Source: CAZWLY01 sp964634465 (GTDB lineage: Bacteria > Desulfobacterota > Desulfarculia > G963662305). Taken from it: a stretch of 64,000 bases of DNA. Both the position numbers and the translations under genes were made by a program. Numbering within the stretch: position 1 is the first letter of the stretch; every line of letters starts with the position of its first letter. The notes below the pieces were generated by a model. It saw only the letters and a list, made by a program, of their open reading frames with translations, did no database searches and had not been told where the DNA came from. This document shows positions 9,021-18,550 of this stretch, one piece after another. The stretch is taken from positions 45,697 through 109,696 of the forward strand of contig CAZWLY010000013.1 in NCBI GenBank assembly GCA_964634465.1. The letters run 5' to 3'.

Positions 9021-9851
9021 ATGGCCGAACTGCCCGAGATAATCATCCTGGCCCGCCAACTTAACGACCACCTGGCCGGTCTCGAGCTGACCGCCATGGA
9101 ACTGGGCCAACCCAAGTGCCTCAACGCCGGGCCGGACGAGTTCCGCCAAGCCCTCATCGGCCGCAGGCTCGAAAGGGTCCGGCCGATGGGCAAGTGGCTG
9201 GTCTTCGACCTGGCCGGATCCGGCCCCAACCTGCTCGTCAACCCCGGCATGGGCATGGACCTGTTGGCCCTCACCGTCAAGCCAGACCGGCCGCCCCAGT
9301 TCCGCTTCGAGTTCGGCCCGGATTCCAACCGGCGGGGCTTCACCATCCGCTTCTGGTGGTTCGGTTACCTTCGCCTGGCCCGGCCGGGGAGCGAACGGCT
9401 CGTGGCCGGAGACCTGGGGCCGGCCCCGCTGACCGAGGAGTTCACCCCCGGGCGACTGGCCGAACTCCTGGCGGCCAGGCCGCGGCGAGGATTGAAAGCC
9501 TTTCTGATGGACCAGAAGACCATCGCCGGCATCGGCAACGTCTACGTCCAGGACATCTGTTTCTCGATCAAGGCCCACCCCAGAACCAAGATCGCCGAGT
9601 TGACCGAAGAGCAGCGGCGGGGGCTGTTCAAGGCCATCGAAGACACCCTGGCCTCGGCCGTGGCCCGCGGCATGAACGACTACGAGTACGATCTTTTCGG
9701 GCGAAAGGACGGTTGGGGCGCGGAGGCCTTCCTGGTCGGCTACCGGACCGGCCAGCCCTGCCCGGACTGCGGCGCAGCCATCGAAAAGATAAAGACCGGC
9801 TCGACCCACTCCTACATCTGCCCGACCTGCCAGCCGGAGAGACGAGCGTGA
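9021..9851 (+). CDS. Fpg/Nei family DNA glycosylase-like protein lacking Pro2
   Basis: The 276-residue protein has the layout of formamidopyrimidine-DNA glycosylase: an N-terminal beta domain, a helix-two-turn-helix region with DQKTIAGIGNVYVQD, and a C-terminal zinc finger (CPDC then CPTC). In active Fpg and Nei the protein starts M-P-E-L-P-E and Pro2 is the attacking nucleophile. Here it starts M-A-E-L-P-E, so Pro2 is Ala while Glu3 is kept. It may belong to the Fpg-like group that lacks the proline, with altered or lost glycosylase activity. The ATG at 9021 is preferred over an upstream in-frame codon because family homology begins exactly there. Confidence 0.85.
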   Translation: MAELPEIIILARQLNDHLAGLELTAMELGQPKCLNAGPDEFRQALIGRRLERVRPMGKWLVFDLAGSGPNLLVNPGMGMDLLALTVKPDRPPQFRFEFGPDSNRRGFTIRFWWFGYLRLARPGSERLVAGDLGPAPLTEEFTPGRLAELLAARPRRGLKAFLMDQKTIAGIGNVYVQDICFSIKAHPRTKIAELTEEQRRGLFKAIEDTLASAVARGMNDYEYDLFGRKDGWGAEAFLVGYRTGQPCPDCGAAIEKIKTGSTHSYICPTCQPERRA

Positions 9852-10552
9852 TCGATTTCTCCATCACCATGAAAGGCTGGACCCTGGCCGGAACGCTCCA
9901 CCCGCCCGCCGCCAAGACGGCCCGAGGCCTGGCCGTAATCGCCCACGGCCTCTACTCGGACAAGTCTTCGATCAAGCTGACCGCGCTCAGCCAAAAACTC
10001 TCCGAAATCGGACTGGCCGCGGCCCGCTTCGACGCTATGGGCTGCGGCCAATCGAGCGGCCGCTTCTCCGAAACCACGCTCACCGGCCGGGCCGAGGCCG
10101 TCGCCGCCGTGGCCGAGCGCCTGCGCCGGGAGTACGGCCGGGATCTGCCGCTGTGGTTGATCGGCTCCTCCTTCGGCGGCTCGGCGGCGCTGCTTCTGGC
10201 CAGCCGGGACGCCTCTGCGGCCGGGGTCGTGGCCTGGTCCGCCCCGAACGACTTCGCCGCACTCACCGCCCGCCTGGAAAGCGGCGAGGAGTCGGACCTG
10301 GATCGGGCCTTCTTCGACGATCTTACAGCCGTCGACATGCCGGCCTGCCTGACCGGCCTGTCGCCCGTTCTTCTGGTCCACGCCCAGGAGGACGAGGTGG
10401 TGCCGGTCTCCCAGGCCTATGACCTCTTGGGACGGCTTGGGCCGGACAGCAAGTTGGTCGTCATCTTCGGCTCCGACCACGCCTTCCACGCTCCGGGCGC
10501 CTCCGAGATCGCCATCGAGACCACCCTGGCCTGGCTGGAGCGTCGGCTGTAG
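9848..10552 (+). CDS. Alpha/beta hydrolase
   Basis: A 234-residue serine hydrolase of the alpha/beta fold. The oxyanion region reads AHGLYSDKSS, the nucleophile elbow is G-S-S-F-G with Ser108, a likely acid residue sits in HAQEDEVVP, and the histidine in SDHAF. There is no signal peptide, so it is probably cytoplasmic. It resembles small esterases of the serine aminopeptidase S33 / dienelactone hydrolase type; the substrate is unknown. The GTG start at 9848 overlaps the stop of the fpg-like gene, so the two are translationally coupled. Confidence 0.82.
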   Translation: MIDFSITMKGWTLAGTLHPPAAKTARGLAVIAHGLYSDKSSIKLTALSQKLSEIGLAAARFDAMGCGQSSGRFSETTLTGRAEAVAAVAERLRREYGRDLPLWLIGSSFGGSAALLLASRDASAAGVVAWSAPNDFAALTARLESGEESDLDRAFFDDLTAVDMPACLTGLSPVLLVHAQEDEVVPVSQAYDLLGRLGPDSKLVVIFGSDHAFHAPGASEIAIETTLAWLERRL

Positions 10553-10604
10553 CCGGCCGGGCCGTTTCCCGGACGATCGAATCTCCCTTTCAGCCACATT
10601 TTTG

Positions 10605-10633
10605 TTGCCTTATCCCCACCTTGACTGTAGATT
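10605..10633 (+). promoter_or_regulatory. Possible promoter for the unknown gene pair
   Basis: TTGCCT at 10605-10610 and TAGATT at 10628-10633 are 17 bases apart, each matching four of six consensus bases. A start near 10640 would give about a 50-base leader before the ATG at 10691. Confidence 0.35.
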
Positions 10634-10690
10634 GAATTGCTGTTCGCGGCACGAGCCGAACAGCGGTTTGTCGGAATAAAGGGGGCGCCC

Positions 10691-11137
10691 ATGACCAAGT
10701 GGCACGACGATCGAATGGAACGGAGCATGGCCTCCCGGCTGGATCGAGCCAAGGAACGGGCCAGGCAGGACATCCTCTTTCGCCTCCGCGAAAACCAAGC
10801 CGAGATCGCCAACCGCGTCGCCATGAAATTGATCGACGCCGAGCTGTTGGAGACCACCTCCAAGGCCAAGATCGAGGAGCAGATCGCGAACTGCATCGAT
10901 CAGCTCAACGACATGGAGGAGTTCGACGTCAACTACACCATCGCCCCCTACCGGGAGATCGTCCACAACCCCAATTTCGCCATTCTGTTCATGACCTCCT
11001 TCGTCATCGAAAAACTGATCGACCATGAAGCGGTGGTCGATGTCTACGGCTCCGACGAGGAAATCTACCGGACCATAGCCAGCCAGGTGGAGCCCTTCCT
11101 CGTGCGCAGCCGCCGCAAGAGGAACGACCGTGGTTAG
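10691..11137 (+). CDS. Hypothetical protein
   Basis: I do not recognise a family. The 148-residue product is highly charged and predicted helical, with a basic N-terminal part (KERARQDILFRLRENQAE) and a basic tail (RSRRKRND). No signal peptide or membrane segment is seen. The ATG at 10691 has AAAGGGGG upstream and is preferred over an in-frame codon at 10637. The next unknown gene overlaps its stop by eight bases, so the two are probably made together. Confidence 0.6.
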   Translation: MTKWHDDRMERSMASRLDRAKERARQDILFRLRENQAEIANRVAMKLIDAELLETTSKAKIEEQIANCIDQLNDMEEFDVNYTIAPYREIVHNPNFAILFMTSFVIEKLIDHEAVVDVYGSDEEIYRTIASQVEPFLVRSRRKRNDRG

Positions 11138-11471
11138 GGCCCGCGTCTGGCTCACCTGCGCCGCCGTCCACGATCCAGTCTCCCCGGTGTTGGTCAAACC
11201 GGCCGTGATCGGCTGGCAGGCCAAACAGCGTCAGGTCGAGCTGACCATCGAGCGGGGATTCTCCGGCCGGGAGCTTCTCAAGCGGATGAAGGGCTGGGTG
11301 ACCAGCGACGTCAAGGAGGTCGATGAGGTCCTTACGGCCCATGGCCGGCTCAAGATTCTGGACGAGCGGGAGCTGGTCTGGGAGGGTGAGACCGAGGCCG
11401 ATTTCGAGGCGGCGGTCAAAGACCTCTCGGCGCGCTTCGGCGACCAAGTCGCTCTGGAACGGTTGAACTGA
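11130..11471 (+). CDS. Hypothetical protein
   Basis: A 113-residue soluble protein of unknown function. The GTG start lies within the last codons of the preceding unknown gene, an overlap that supports co-translation. The sequence mixes beta-prone and helical stretches and shows no metal-binding or catalytic signature I can name. The strong coding bias and the overlap are the reasons to call it a gene. Confidence 0.55.
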   Translation: MVRARVWLTCAAVHDPVSPVLVKPAVIGWQAKQRQVELTIERGFSGRELLKRMKGWVTSDVKEVDEVLTAHGRLKILDERELVWEGETEADFEAAVKDLSARFGDQVALERLN

Positions 11472-11662
11472 GCCCCAGCCTGCAAAATCCGCCGTTTTCT
11501 GTTTTTCAGCTATAGAATTCGCCCCCATCGGTTGTGTATCATGATTGCAGATGAGTAATCATGAAGGGGCTGGTTTACCGGCCGGCCGGGTTATGTCTTG
11601 GGTCAACCTCGCCCCGGCCAGCTTCGAGCGGGTTTCAGTGCAAGGGTCGTCAGGAGCGATGG

Positions 11663-12808
11663 ATGGGTGAAGACGGATTCGAACCGAAAATCGAAATTGT
11701 CTGTCACTCCAAAGAGAGTCGAGAAGGCGGCGAAAGTCCTTTCGACAAGGCCGTTTGCTCGATTGTGCAGAAAAAAAACGTCAAGCTCGCCTGCCCGTAT
11801 TTGTCGGTAACTTATCTGCGAGACACCATAGCCAAGAAGGCGAGTTCTTGGAAAATCATAACCGACCTTGAAGAATGGATGCGCGCCGCTGACAAGCCTA
11901 AGGACGTCCGTAGCTTCCTGGAAAAAAACACCAATCATATTCGCCATGTTCCAGGGCTTCATGCAAAAGTTGTCATGAACCGCCACCAGGCCCTTGTGGG
12001 ATCGGCGAATCTTACAAGAGGCGGCTTGGCGAAAAGGGAAGAGGTGTCGATTTTAATAGAAAATAAAGCCTGCCTGCAAAAACTTCACGACTGGTTCGAT
12101 TTTCTGTGGCGGGAAAGCAGCCTGCCGCCGATGGAAGAAATCGCGGCATACAGTCAGAATCTCCCAGAAACCAACAGGCCCAGACAGTCGCCCAAAAGGC
12201 TACTCTCGAGCATCAATTCTCCGAACGCCCGCATCACAAGCCTTCTAACAAGCCGAAAGGAGAAGTATTTATTGGGGGCAGAGGATAAAAAGGTTTGGGA
12301 CAGGCTGAAGAAAACAATCCGGCAAGCGCCCGAGAAAGAGTGGATAGACGGGTATTTCGAGCTGGTCAAAGAGTTGATCGAGTTCACCGGTCTGTCCCGC
12401 GACGATCCGCGGCTGGTGCTTTCGATGCCCAAAAATGGAACCCTGCCGGTTACGGTCGGTCAACGCTACGCCCTGAAAGCTTTCTGGAAACATAGACCCG
12501 TCATCGGGTTCATGCTTGACGCAAGCTATCGGCCTCCAAAGAGTATCGAAGCGAATATTGTCGAGTGGTATTATTTCAAGTCAACGGGCGTGGAAAGATC
12601 AGACGGTGATCTGTGCTTTCTGGATTTTAAAGTCTCCGACATGAGGAAAATCCCTCAAGACCTCAAAACAAGATGGCGTCACCTTGTCACGAAGGCGCTC
12701 GAGGGCGGTCAAAAATCGCCTTACAAAAGACATCATGTAGATATGCTCTACCACATCGTGATGGACAAAGAGCTGCGGGAAGCGCTCCTGGCAGAAGTTT
12801 TCTCCTAA
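11663..12808 (+). CDS. PLD-like nuclease family protein
   Basis: A 381-residue protein with one phospholipase D signature half: HAKVV followed by LVGSANLTRGGL. This GSANLT form is typical of PLD-like nucleases and restriction-type endonucleases that act as dimers. The aspartate expected four residues after the lysine is replaced by Arg, a departure from the HxKx4D consensus. The rest of the chain is unfamiliar. ATG at 11663 is chosen because AGGAG lies six bases upstream; the open frame extends back to 11561. The gene looks poorer in GC than its neighbours and stands alone, consistent with an acquired or defence-type gene. The function is not proven. Confidence 0.75.
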   Translation: MGEDGFEPKIEIVCHSKESREGGESPFDKAVCSIVQKKNVKLACPYLSVTYLRDTIAKKASSWKIITDLEEWMRAADKPKDVRSFLEKNTNHIRHVPGLHAKVVMNRHQALVGSANLTRGGLAKREEVSILIENKACLQKLHDWFDFLWRESSLPPMEEIAAYSQNLPETNRPRQSPKRLLSSINSPNARITSLLTSRKEKYLLGAEDKKVWDRLKKTIRQAPEKEWIDGYFELVKELIEFTGLSRDDPRLVLSMPKNGTLPVTVGQRYALKAFWKHRPVIGFMLDASYRPPKSIEANIVEWYYFKSTGVERSDGDLCFLDFKVSDMRKIPQDLKTRWRHLVTKALEGGQKSPYKRHHVDMLYHIVMDKELREALLAEVFS

Positions 12809-12928
12809 ACAAGCCTTCCACGGGCTCAGCATTTATTCCAAACTGGTGGGACGCGGCATGGGCGCCGCCCCCTCGTTTTGGCCCACACCGTCAACCGATT
12901 GCCGTCGCCGTCTCTCCGGCCTGTTCAT

Positions 12929-13618
12929 CTATCCCTTGAGCAAGACGTAGACCGCGCCGGCCCCGCCGTCATAGGGCCGGGCGGTGGCGAAGGCCAAGAC
13001 ATGTTTTCTCAAGGCCGAGCGGGACAGCCAGGCCACCACGTGGGGTTTCAAAACCGGCTTGCCCTCGGGCGAGCCCAGTCCCCGGCCGTGGATGACGAGC
13101 ACGCAGCGGTGGCCAAGGCGGCGCGAGTCGATGACGAACCTGAAGACCCGCTCCTGGGCCTCGTTGACCGTCAGGCCGTGGAGATCGAGGTGGTCGTGGA
13201 TGGGGAACAGCCCGGCGGCCAGCTTGTTGACGATCTCCGGGTTGAGACCGGGCCGGCTGCCCTCGACGTACTCGTCGGTGTCCCTGACGTCCAGCGCCAC
13301 CTCGCCGGCGACCAGGTCGGCCAGATGGGCCAAGGCCTCCAGGTCCTCGTCCTCGGCCGGTCTGGGGCCGGGTCGGGTGGTGGGCAAGGCGATCTCCGGC
13401 CCGAACTCGAGCGGCGTCACCCCGGCCATGGCCCGCCGGAACTCGGCCGCGTCGTCGTCCGGCTCGACAGCCGGCGGGGCCGGCTCGGCCTCGGCGGCCG
13501 GTTGGGCCAGGCGTCGCTTCAACTCCTTGGCGCTGTCGAGGAAAGGATTGTGAAAGGGGCGGCTTTTGGCCGACTTGGCCCTCGGCCGGTTCTTCCTTTT
13601 TTTCTTGCGCCGGGCCAC
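12929..13618 (-). CDS. Smr domain protein
   Basis: A 229-residue protein with a very basic N-terminus (RRKKKRKNR), an acidic and proline-rich middle, and a C-terminal Smr domain (about 140-229). The domain shows LDLHGLT and HGRGLGSPEGKPVLK, which are the hallmark motifs. Smr domains are related to the MutS2 C-terminus and act as nucleic-acid nicking or RNA-cleaving modules. The start is GTG with GGGGGGAG upstream. It converges on the PLD-like gene. Its cellular role is unknown. Confidence 0.85.
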   Translation of the reverse strand: MARRKKKRKNRPRAKSAKSRPFHNPFLDSAKELKRRLAQPAAEAEPAPPAVEPDDDAAEFRRAMAGVTPLEFGPEIALPTTRPGPRPAEDEDLEALAHLADLVAGEVALDVRDTDEYVEGSRPGLNPEIVNKLAAGLFPIHDHLDLHGLTVNEAQERVFRFVIDSRRLGHRCVLVIHGRGLGSPEGKPVLKPHVVAWLSRSALRKHVLAFATARPYDGGAGAVYVLLKG

Positions 13619-13761
13619 GGCTCCCCCCGGGCGGTCATGATCGCCGTCGAGGCCAATATAGCCGGCCCGCAGACAAGTGTAAAGGCGTCGAAATAACCGG
13701 GGCTTGACTTGGCCGATCGCATTCCGGATGATGGTCCAGGGTCTAAAAAAGGGAGGCGCAC

Positions 13762-15438
13762 ATGCCGGCCATCGGGTCAGCCCTGATCGAGATCGCCGAC
13801 CGATTTCCGGATCGTGAGGCCCTCATCCACGTCGAGCGGGGGGTGAGGCTCAGCTACCGGCAGTTCATCGCCGCGGCCGGACGGGCGGCCGCCGGGCTCA
13901 AGGAGCTGGGGATCGGGCCCGGCGACCACGTGGCCATCTGGGGCGGGAACCGGCCGGAGTGGATCGTCTCCCAGGCGGCGCTGTCCATCCTGGGTGCGGT
14001 CTGGACGCCGATCGATCCGTCGGCCGCGCCGGGTCAATTGGCTTTCGTCCTCGAGCACTCCGACGCCGTGGCCGTCATCGCCGATCAGAACCTCCGGGAG
14101 GTCTTGGAGGCGGCCCGGTCCGATCCGAAGAGCGCCGGCAGGTTGAAGCGACTTCAACACGTCGTCTCCTGGGAGGAGCCGGCCGAGGGGGAGACGGGCT
14201 GGGCCGAGGTGCTCGAGGCCGGGCGGGCGGGCGATCCGGCCGAATTGGCCGGGCGGGTCGATGAAAGCGGCCCGGCGGCGATCATGTACACCTCGGGCAC
14301 CACCGGCCGGCCCAAGGGAGCCATGCTCGCCCACCAGAGCCTGATCACCAAGTCCCTGGCCGCCGCCGAGCGCCAAGCCCTGACCGAGACCGATCGGCTG
14401 GGCCTGTTCTTCCCCCTGTCGCACATGTTCGGCAACACCTGCATCGCCCTGACCGGGCTTTTGAGGGGGGCGGCGTTGGTCATCCCGGCCGACGTCTTCG
14501 AGCCCGGCTCGACGCTCACCGCCCTGGCCAGGGAAAGGTGCACCGCCGTCTACGGCACGCCGAGCATGCTGATCGCCATCCTCGACCACCCCAACTTCGG
14601 CGAGCACGATCTGTCGTCTTTACGGACCGGCATCCTCGGCGGCGCCGCCTGCCCGCTGGAGATCGTAAAGCGCATCGTCGAAGTGATGGGGGTGAGAGAG
14701 ATCACCCTCGGCTACGGCCTCACCGAAACCTCGTCCTGGGTGACGATGACCCAGCCCGACGATCCGCTGGAGCTGAGGGTGGGCACGGTCGGCACGGCGC
14801 TTGCCGGCTGCGAGGTGGGCGTCTTCGACCCGGACACGGACGAGCCCTTGGCCCCCGGCATCGGCGGTGAAATCCGGACCCGGGGCTCGTTGATGCTGGG
14901 CTACTACAAGCAGGCTCAGGCCACGGCCCGGGCCATCGACGCCGACGGTTGGTACCGGACCGGCGACCTGGGAACCCTGGACGAGACGGGGCGCTTGCGG
15001 GTCACCGGCCGAATCAAGGACGTCGTGGTCAGGCGAGGGGTGGAGATTCTACCGGCCCAAGTCGAAGACGAGATCTACCGCCTCGAGAGCGTGGCCGAGG
15101 TCCAGGTCTTCGGCGTACCCGACGTCGAAGTCGGCCGCCGCCTGGCCGCCTGGCTGCGGCTCAAGCCGGGCGCGAGTTTGACCGAGGCCGACGTCCTGGC
15201 CTTCTGCCGGGCCGAACTGGAGCCCGATCTGGTCCCGGACCTGGTCAGGTTCGTCGATTCCTTCCCCACCACCCCCTCGGGCAAGGTCCAGAAATACAAA
15301 CTGGCCGAGCTGGCCCTGGCGGAGCTGCAGGACGACTATTTTTTCAAAGCTGGCGGCCGGAGGCGACCCCCAAGTTCGACCGCCTGTCGCGATCGAATCG
15401 CCGCGCCCCGATCGGCTCTGGAAGCCGAGAAAGGGTGA
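13762..15438 (+). CDS. AMP-dependent acyl-CoA ligase
   Basis: A 558-residue member of the adenylate-forming superfamily that activates a carboxylic acid with ATP and CoA. Visible motifs are YTSGTTGRPKG (AMP/phosphate loop, about residue 175), GYGLTET, GWYRTGDLG, the hinge GRIKDVVVRRG, and PTTPSGKVQK with the catalytic lysine. It resembles fatty-acyl or aryl-CoA ligases; the acid is not predictable from sequence. About 35 residues after the usual end are rich in Arg and Ala and may be a private extension. AAAGGGAGG provides the ribosome site. It ends four bases before the convergent amidohydrolase gene. Confidence 0.9.
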   Translation: MPAIGSALIEIADRFPDREALIHVERGVRLSYRQFIAAAGRAAAGLKELGIGPGDHVAIWGGNRPEWIVSQAALSILGAVWTPIDPSAAPGQLAFVLEHSDAVAVIADQNLREVLEAARSDPKSAGRLKRLQHVVSWEEPAEGETGWAEVLEAGRAGDPAELAGRVDESGPAAIMYTSGTTGRPKGAMLAHQSLITKSLAAAERQALTETDRLGLFFPLSHMFGNTCIALTGLLRGAALVIPADVFEPGSTLTALARERCTAVYGTPSMLIAILDHPNFGEHDLSSLRTGILGGAACPLEIVKRIVEVMGVREITLGYGLTETSSWVTMTQPDDPLELRVGTVGTALAGCEVGVFDPDTDEPLAPGIGGEIRTRGSLMLGYYKQAQATARAIDADGWYRTGDLGTLDETGRLRVTGRIKDVVVRRGVEILPAQVEDEIYRLESVAEVQVFGVPDVEVGRRLAAWLRLKPGASLTEADVLAFCRAELEPDLVPDLVRFVDSFPTTPSGKVQKYKLAELALAELQDDYFFKAGGRRRPPSSTACRDRIAAPRSALEAEKG

Positions 15439-15442
15439 GGCT

Positions 15443-16306
15443 TTAGAGACCCAGAACCCGGATCAGGTTCTTGCCGGCGATGAGTTCCCTCTCGGCCGCG
15501 GTCAAGTCCAGGGAGAGAAACCAGTCCTTGGCCGGAGAGACCGCCCGCCAGGGCGTATCCGTACCCCAGATCACCCGCTCGGCCCCTTTCAGCCGGATCA
15601 GCTCGGCGGCTTGCTCGGGCGTCAGCAAGCGATCGACGTAGGCCGTATCCAGGTAGACGTTGTCCAGATCGAGCAAAGGCTCGATCTGGTCCCAACCGTA
15701 GAGGCAGCCCAGATGGGCGGCGATGATGGTCAACTCCGGGAAGCGGCGGGCCAGCTCGGCGATCTGGTTCGGGTCGGTGGCGAAGGGTCCGAACTCGGCG
15801 CTGAACATCGCCAGGTGCGGTTTGACCGCCAGCAATCCCGGCTCGTTGAGGGTGTCCAGCAGCAGGGGCAGACCGGCCGCAGCCACGCGCTCCACCACGG
15901 TCAGGGCGGCCTCGCCCAACAGCTCGAAACGCTGGAGGACGGTGTGCAGCTTCACCCCCCTGGCCCCCAACTCGATCGCTTCGGCCAGGTCGGCGGCTGG
16001 ATCGTCGGCCAGGGGGTGGAGGGTGGCGAAGGGGATGACCTCGGCGTAGTCCTCGGCCGCCTGGGCCGTCCAGCGGTTGAGCTCGGCCACCCGGCCGGGC
16101 TTGGTGGCTACCGGCAGGAGCACGAAGCGCTCCACCCCGGCTCGACGTTCGGACTCGATCACCCGGTCGAGGGAGCCCTCGTGGACGGTCTTCCAGCGGT
16201 GGGGGTCGTCCTCGGCGAGATGGCCGTCGAGCATGGTCAGCTTGCCGGTCAGGGCCGGCTGGTCTTTCTCCAGATAGGCGTGGGTGTGGCCGTCGATGAA
16301 GATCAT
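15443..16306 (-). CDS. Amidohydrolase family metal-dependent hydrolase
   Basis: A 287-residue TIM-barrel protein of the amidohydrolase-2 type. The N-terminal metal motif DGHTHAY (His7 and His9), VKLH in mid-chain, AHLG and the late WGTDTPW aspartate form the expected metal and catalytic positions. Relatives hydrolyse or decarboxylate ring and amide substrates; the substrate here is unknown. The ATG at 16304-16306 lacks a Shine-Dalgarno sequence and sits about 11 bases after a promoter -10 box, so translation may be nearly leaderless. It converges with the acyl-CoA ligase gene. Confidence 0.82.
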   Translation of the reverse strand: MIFIDGHTHAYLEKDQPALTGKLTMLDGHLAEDDPHRWKTVHEGSLDRVIESERRAGVERFVLLPVATKPGRVAELNRWTAQAAEDYAEVIPFATLHPLADDPAADLAEAIELGARGVKLHTVLQRFELLGEAALTVVERVAAAGLPLLLDTLNEPGLLAVKPHLAMFSAEFGPFATDPNQIAELARRFPELTIIAAHLGCLYGWDQIEPLLDLDNVYLDTAYVDRLLTPEQAAELIRLKGAERVIWGTDTPWRAVSPAKDWFLSLDLTAAERELIAGKNLIRVLGL

Positions 16307-16317
16307 AACGAGGTAGG

Positions 16318-16346
16318 AGGATAGTCGGCCGGCGATTCGTTGTCAA
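16318..16346 (-). promoter_or_regulatory. Promoter of the amidohydrolase gene
   Basis: On the minus strand TTGACA (16346 to 16341) and TATCCT (16323 to 16318) are 17 bases apart. The -10 box lies only 11 bases before the ATG, giving a leader of about five bases. Confidence 0.6.
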
Positions 16347-16521
16347 GGCAACCAGTTAGCTGAACGGCATTCAATCGGCGGGGGAGCGGCGGCGCTCGGG
16401 GCGACCTTCTCTTTCCGGTCGCGGGCGGAAGGGGGGCGAAGATCGGGTTTCAAAATAAAGAAGACCGCTTTCTTCGACGACCCGACCGGAGCCCGAAACC
16501 GGCCGTTCGCGTCCTTTGCGC

Positions 16522-16552
16522 TTGACAATTTCCCCTTCTTTTTTATTATACT
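16522..16552 (+). promoter_or_regulatory. Promoter of the biotin carrier gene
   Basis: TTGACA at 16522-16527 is followed by TATTAT (16544-16549, 16-base spacer) or TATACT (16547-16552, 19-base spacer). The local AT-rich sequence stands out. An AGGAGG ribosome site follows at 16591-16596, before the GTG start at 16601. Confidence 0.7.
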
Positions 16553-16600
16553 TGCTTACTTTACTGTGCGTTGAATCCGGCTGAGTCATAGGAGGTTGAA

Positions 16601-16813
16601 GTGGCTGACATCGTGGCCCCAATGGGCGGCAAGGTTATCAGTATCAATGTCGCCGTCGGCGATACGGTCAATGAGGACGACGACGTCGCTATCCTGGAAG
16701 CGATGAAGATGGAGATGCCCATCACCGCTCCCGCGTCGGGCACCGTCCAGGAGATCAAGGTTTCCGAGGGTGACGCCGTTGAGGCCGATCAGGTGATGAT
16801 CGTCCTGGGATAA
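16601..16813 (+). CDS. Biotin carboxyl carrier protein
   Basis: A free-standing 70-residue biotinyl domain. The biotinylation motif EAMKMEMP is intact with Lys36 as the attachment site, and the fold begins directly at MADIVAPMGGKV. Such single-domain carriers shuttle CO2 in methylmalonyl-CoA decarboxylase and acyl-CoA carboxylase systems. AGGAGG upstream of the GTG is a strong ribosome site. It has its own promoter and is followed by an intrinsic terminator, so it can be made in excess over the carboxyltransferase 168 bases downstream. Likely partners are that carboxyltransferase and the membrane decarboxylase beta subunit at 44-45 kb. Confidence 0.93.
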   Translation: MADIVAPMGGKVISINVAVGDTVNEDDDVAILEAMKMEMPITAPASGTVQEIKVSEGDAVEADQVMIVLG

Positions 16814-16827
16814 ACCGGTGGACAACC

Positions 16828-16874
16828 CGGCCGGACCCCGCGCGGTTTTCGCCGTGGGTTCCGGCCGTTTTTTT
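16828..16874 (+). terminator. Intrinsic terminator after the biotin carrier gene
   Basis: CGGCCGGA at 16828-16835 pairs with TCCGGCCG at 16860-16867, with further imperfect pairing inside, and is followed directly by seven T (16868-16874). It lies 14 bases after the carrier stop codon and separates that gene from the carboxyltransferase gene. Confidence 0.8.
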
Positions 16875-16882
16875 GATATACT
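16874..16882 (+). promoter_or_regulatory. Possible extended -10 promoter for the carboxyltransferase operon
   Basis: TGA-TATACT at 16874-16882 fits an extended -10 element (TGn before the hexamer). No -35 box is visible at normal spacing because that place is taken by the terminator stem. A start near 16889 gives a leader of about 93 bases. Confidence 0.45.
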
Positions 16883-16981
16883 CGCTCAGTCCCGGCGCCC
16901 GTCCCGCCCACCGAACCCTTGGCGGTTACCCACCCGCGGACGGCCCGGTTTTGTAAAGCCCCTCACGCCCAGGAGTGAGTA

Positions 16982-18535
<1,554 letters not shown>

Positions 18536-18550
18536 CCGTGGAGGTGGCGC

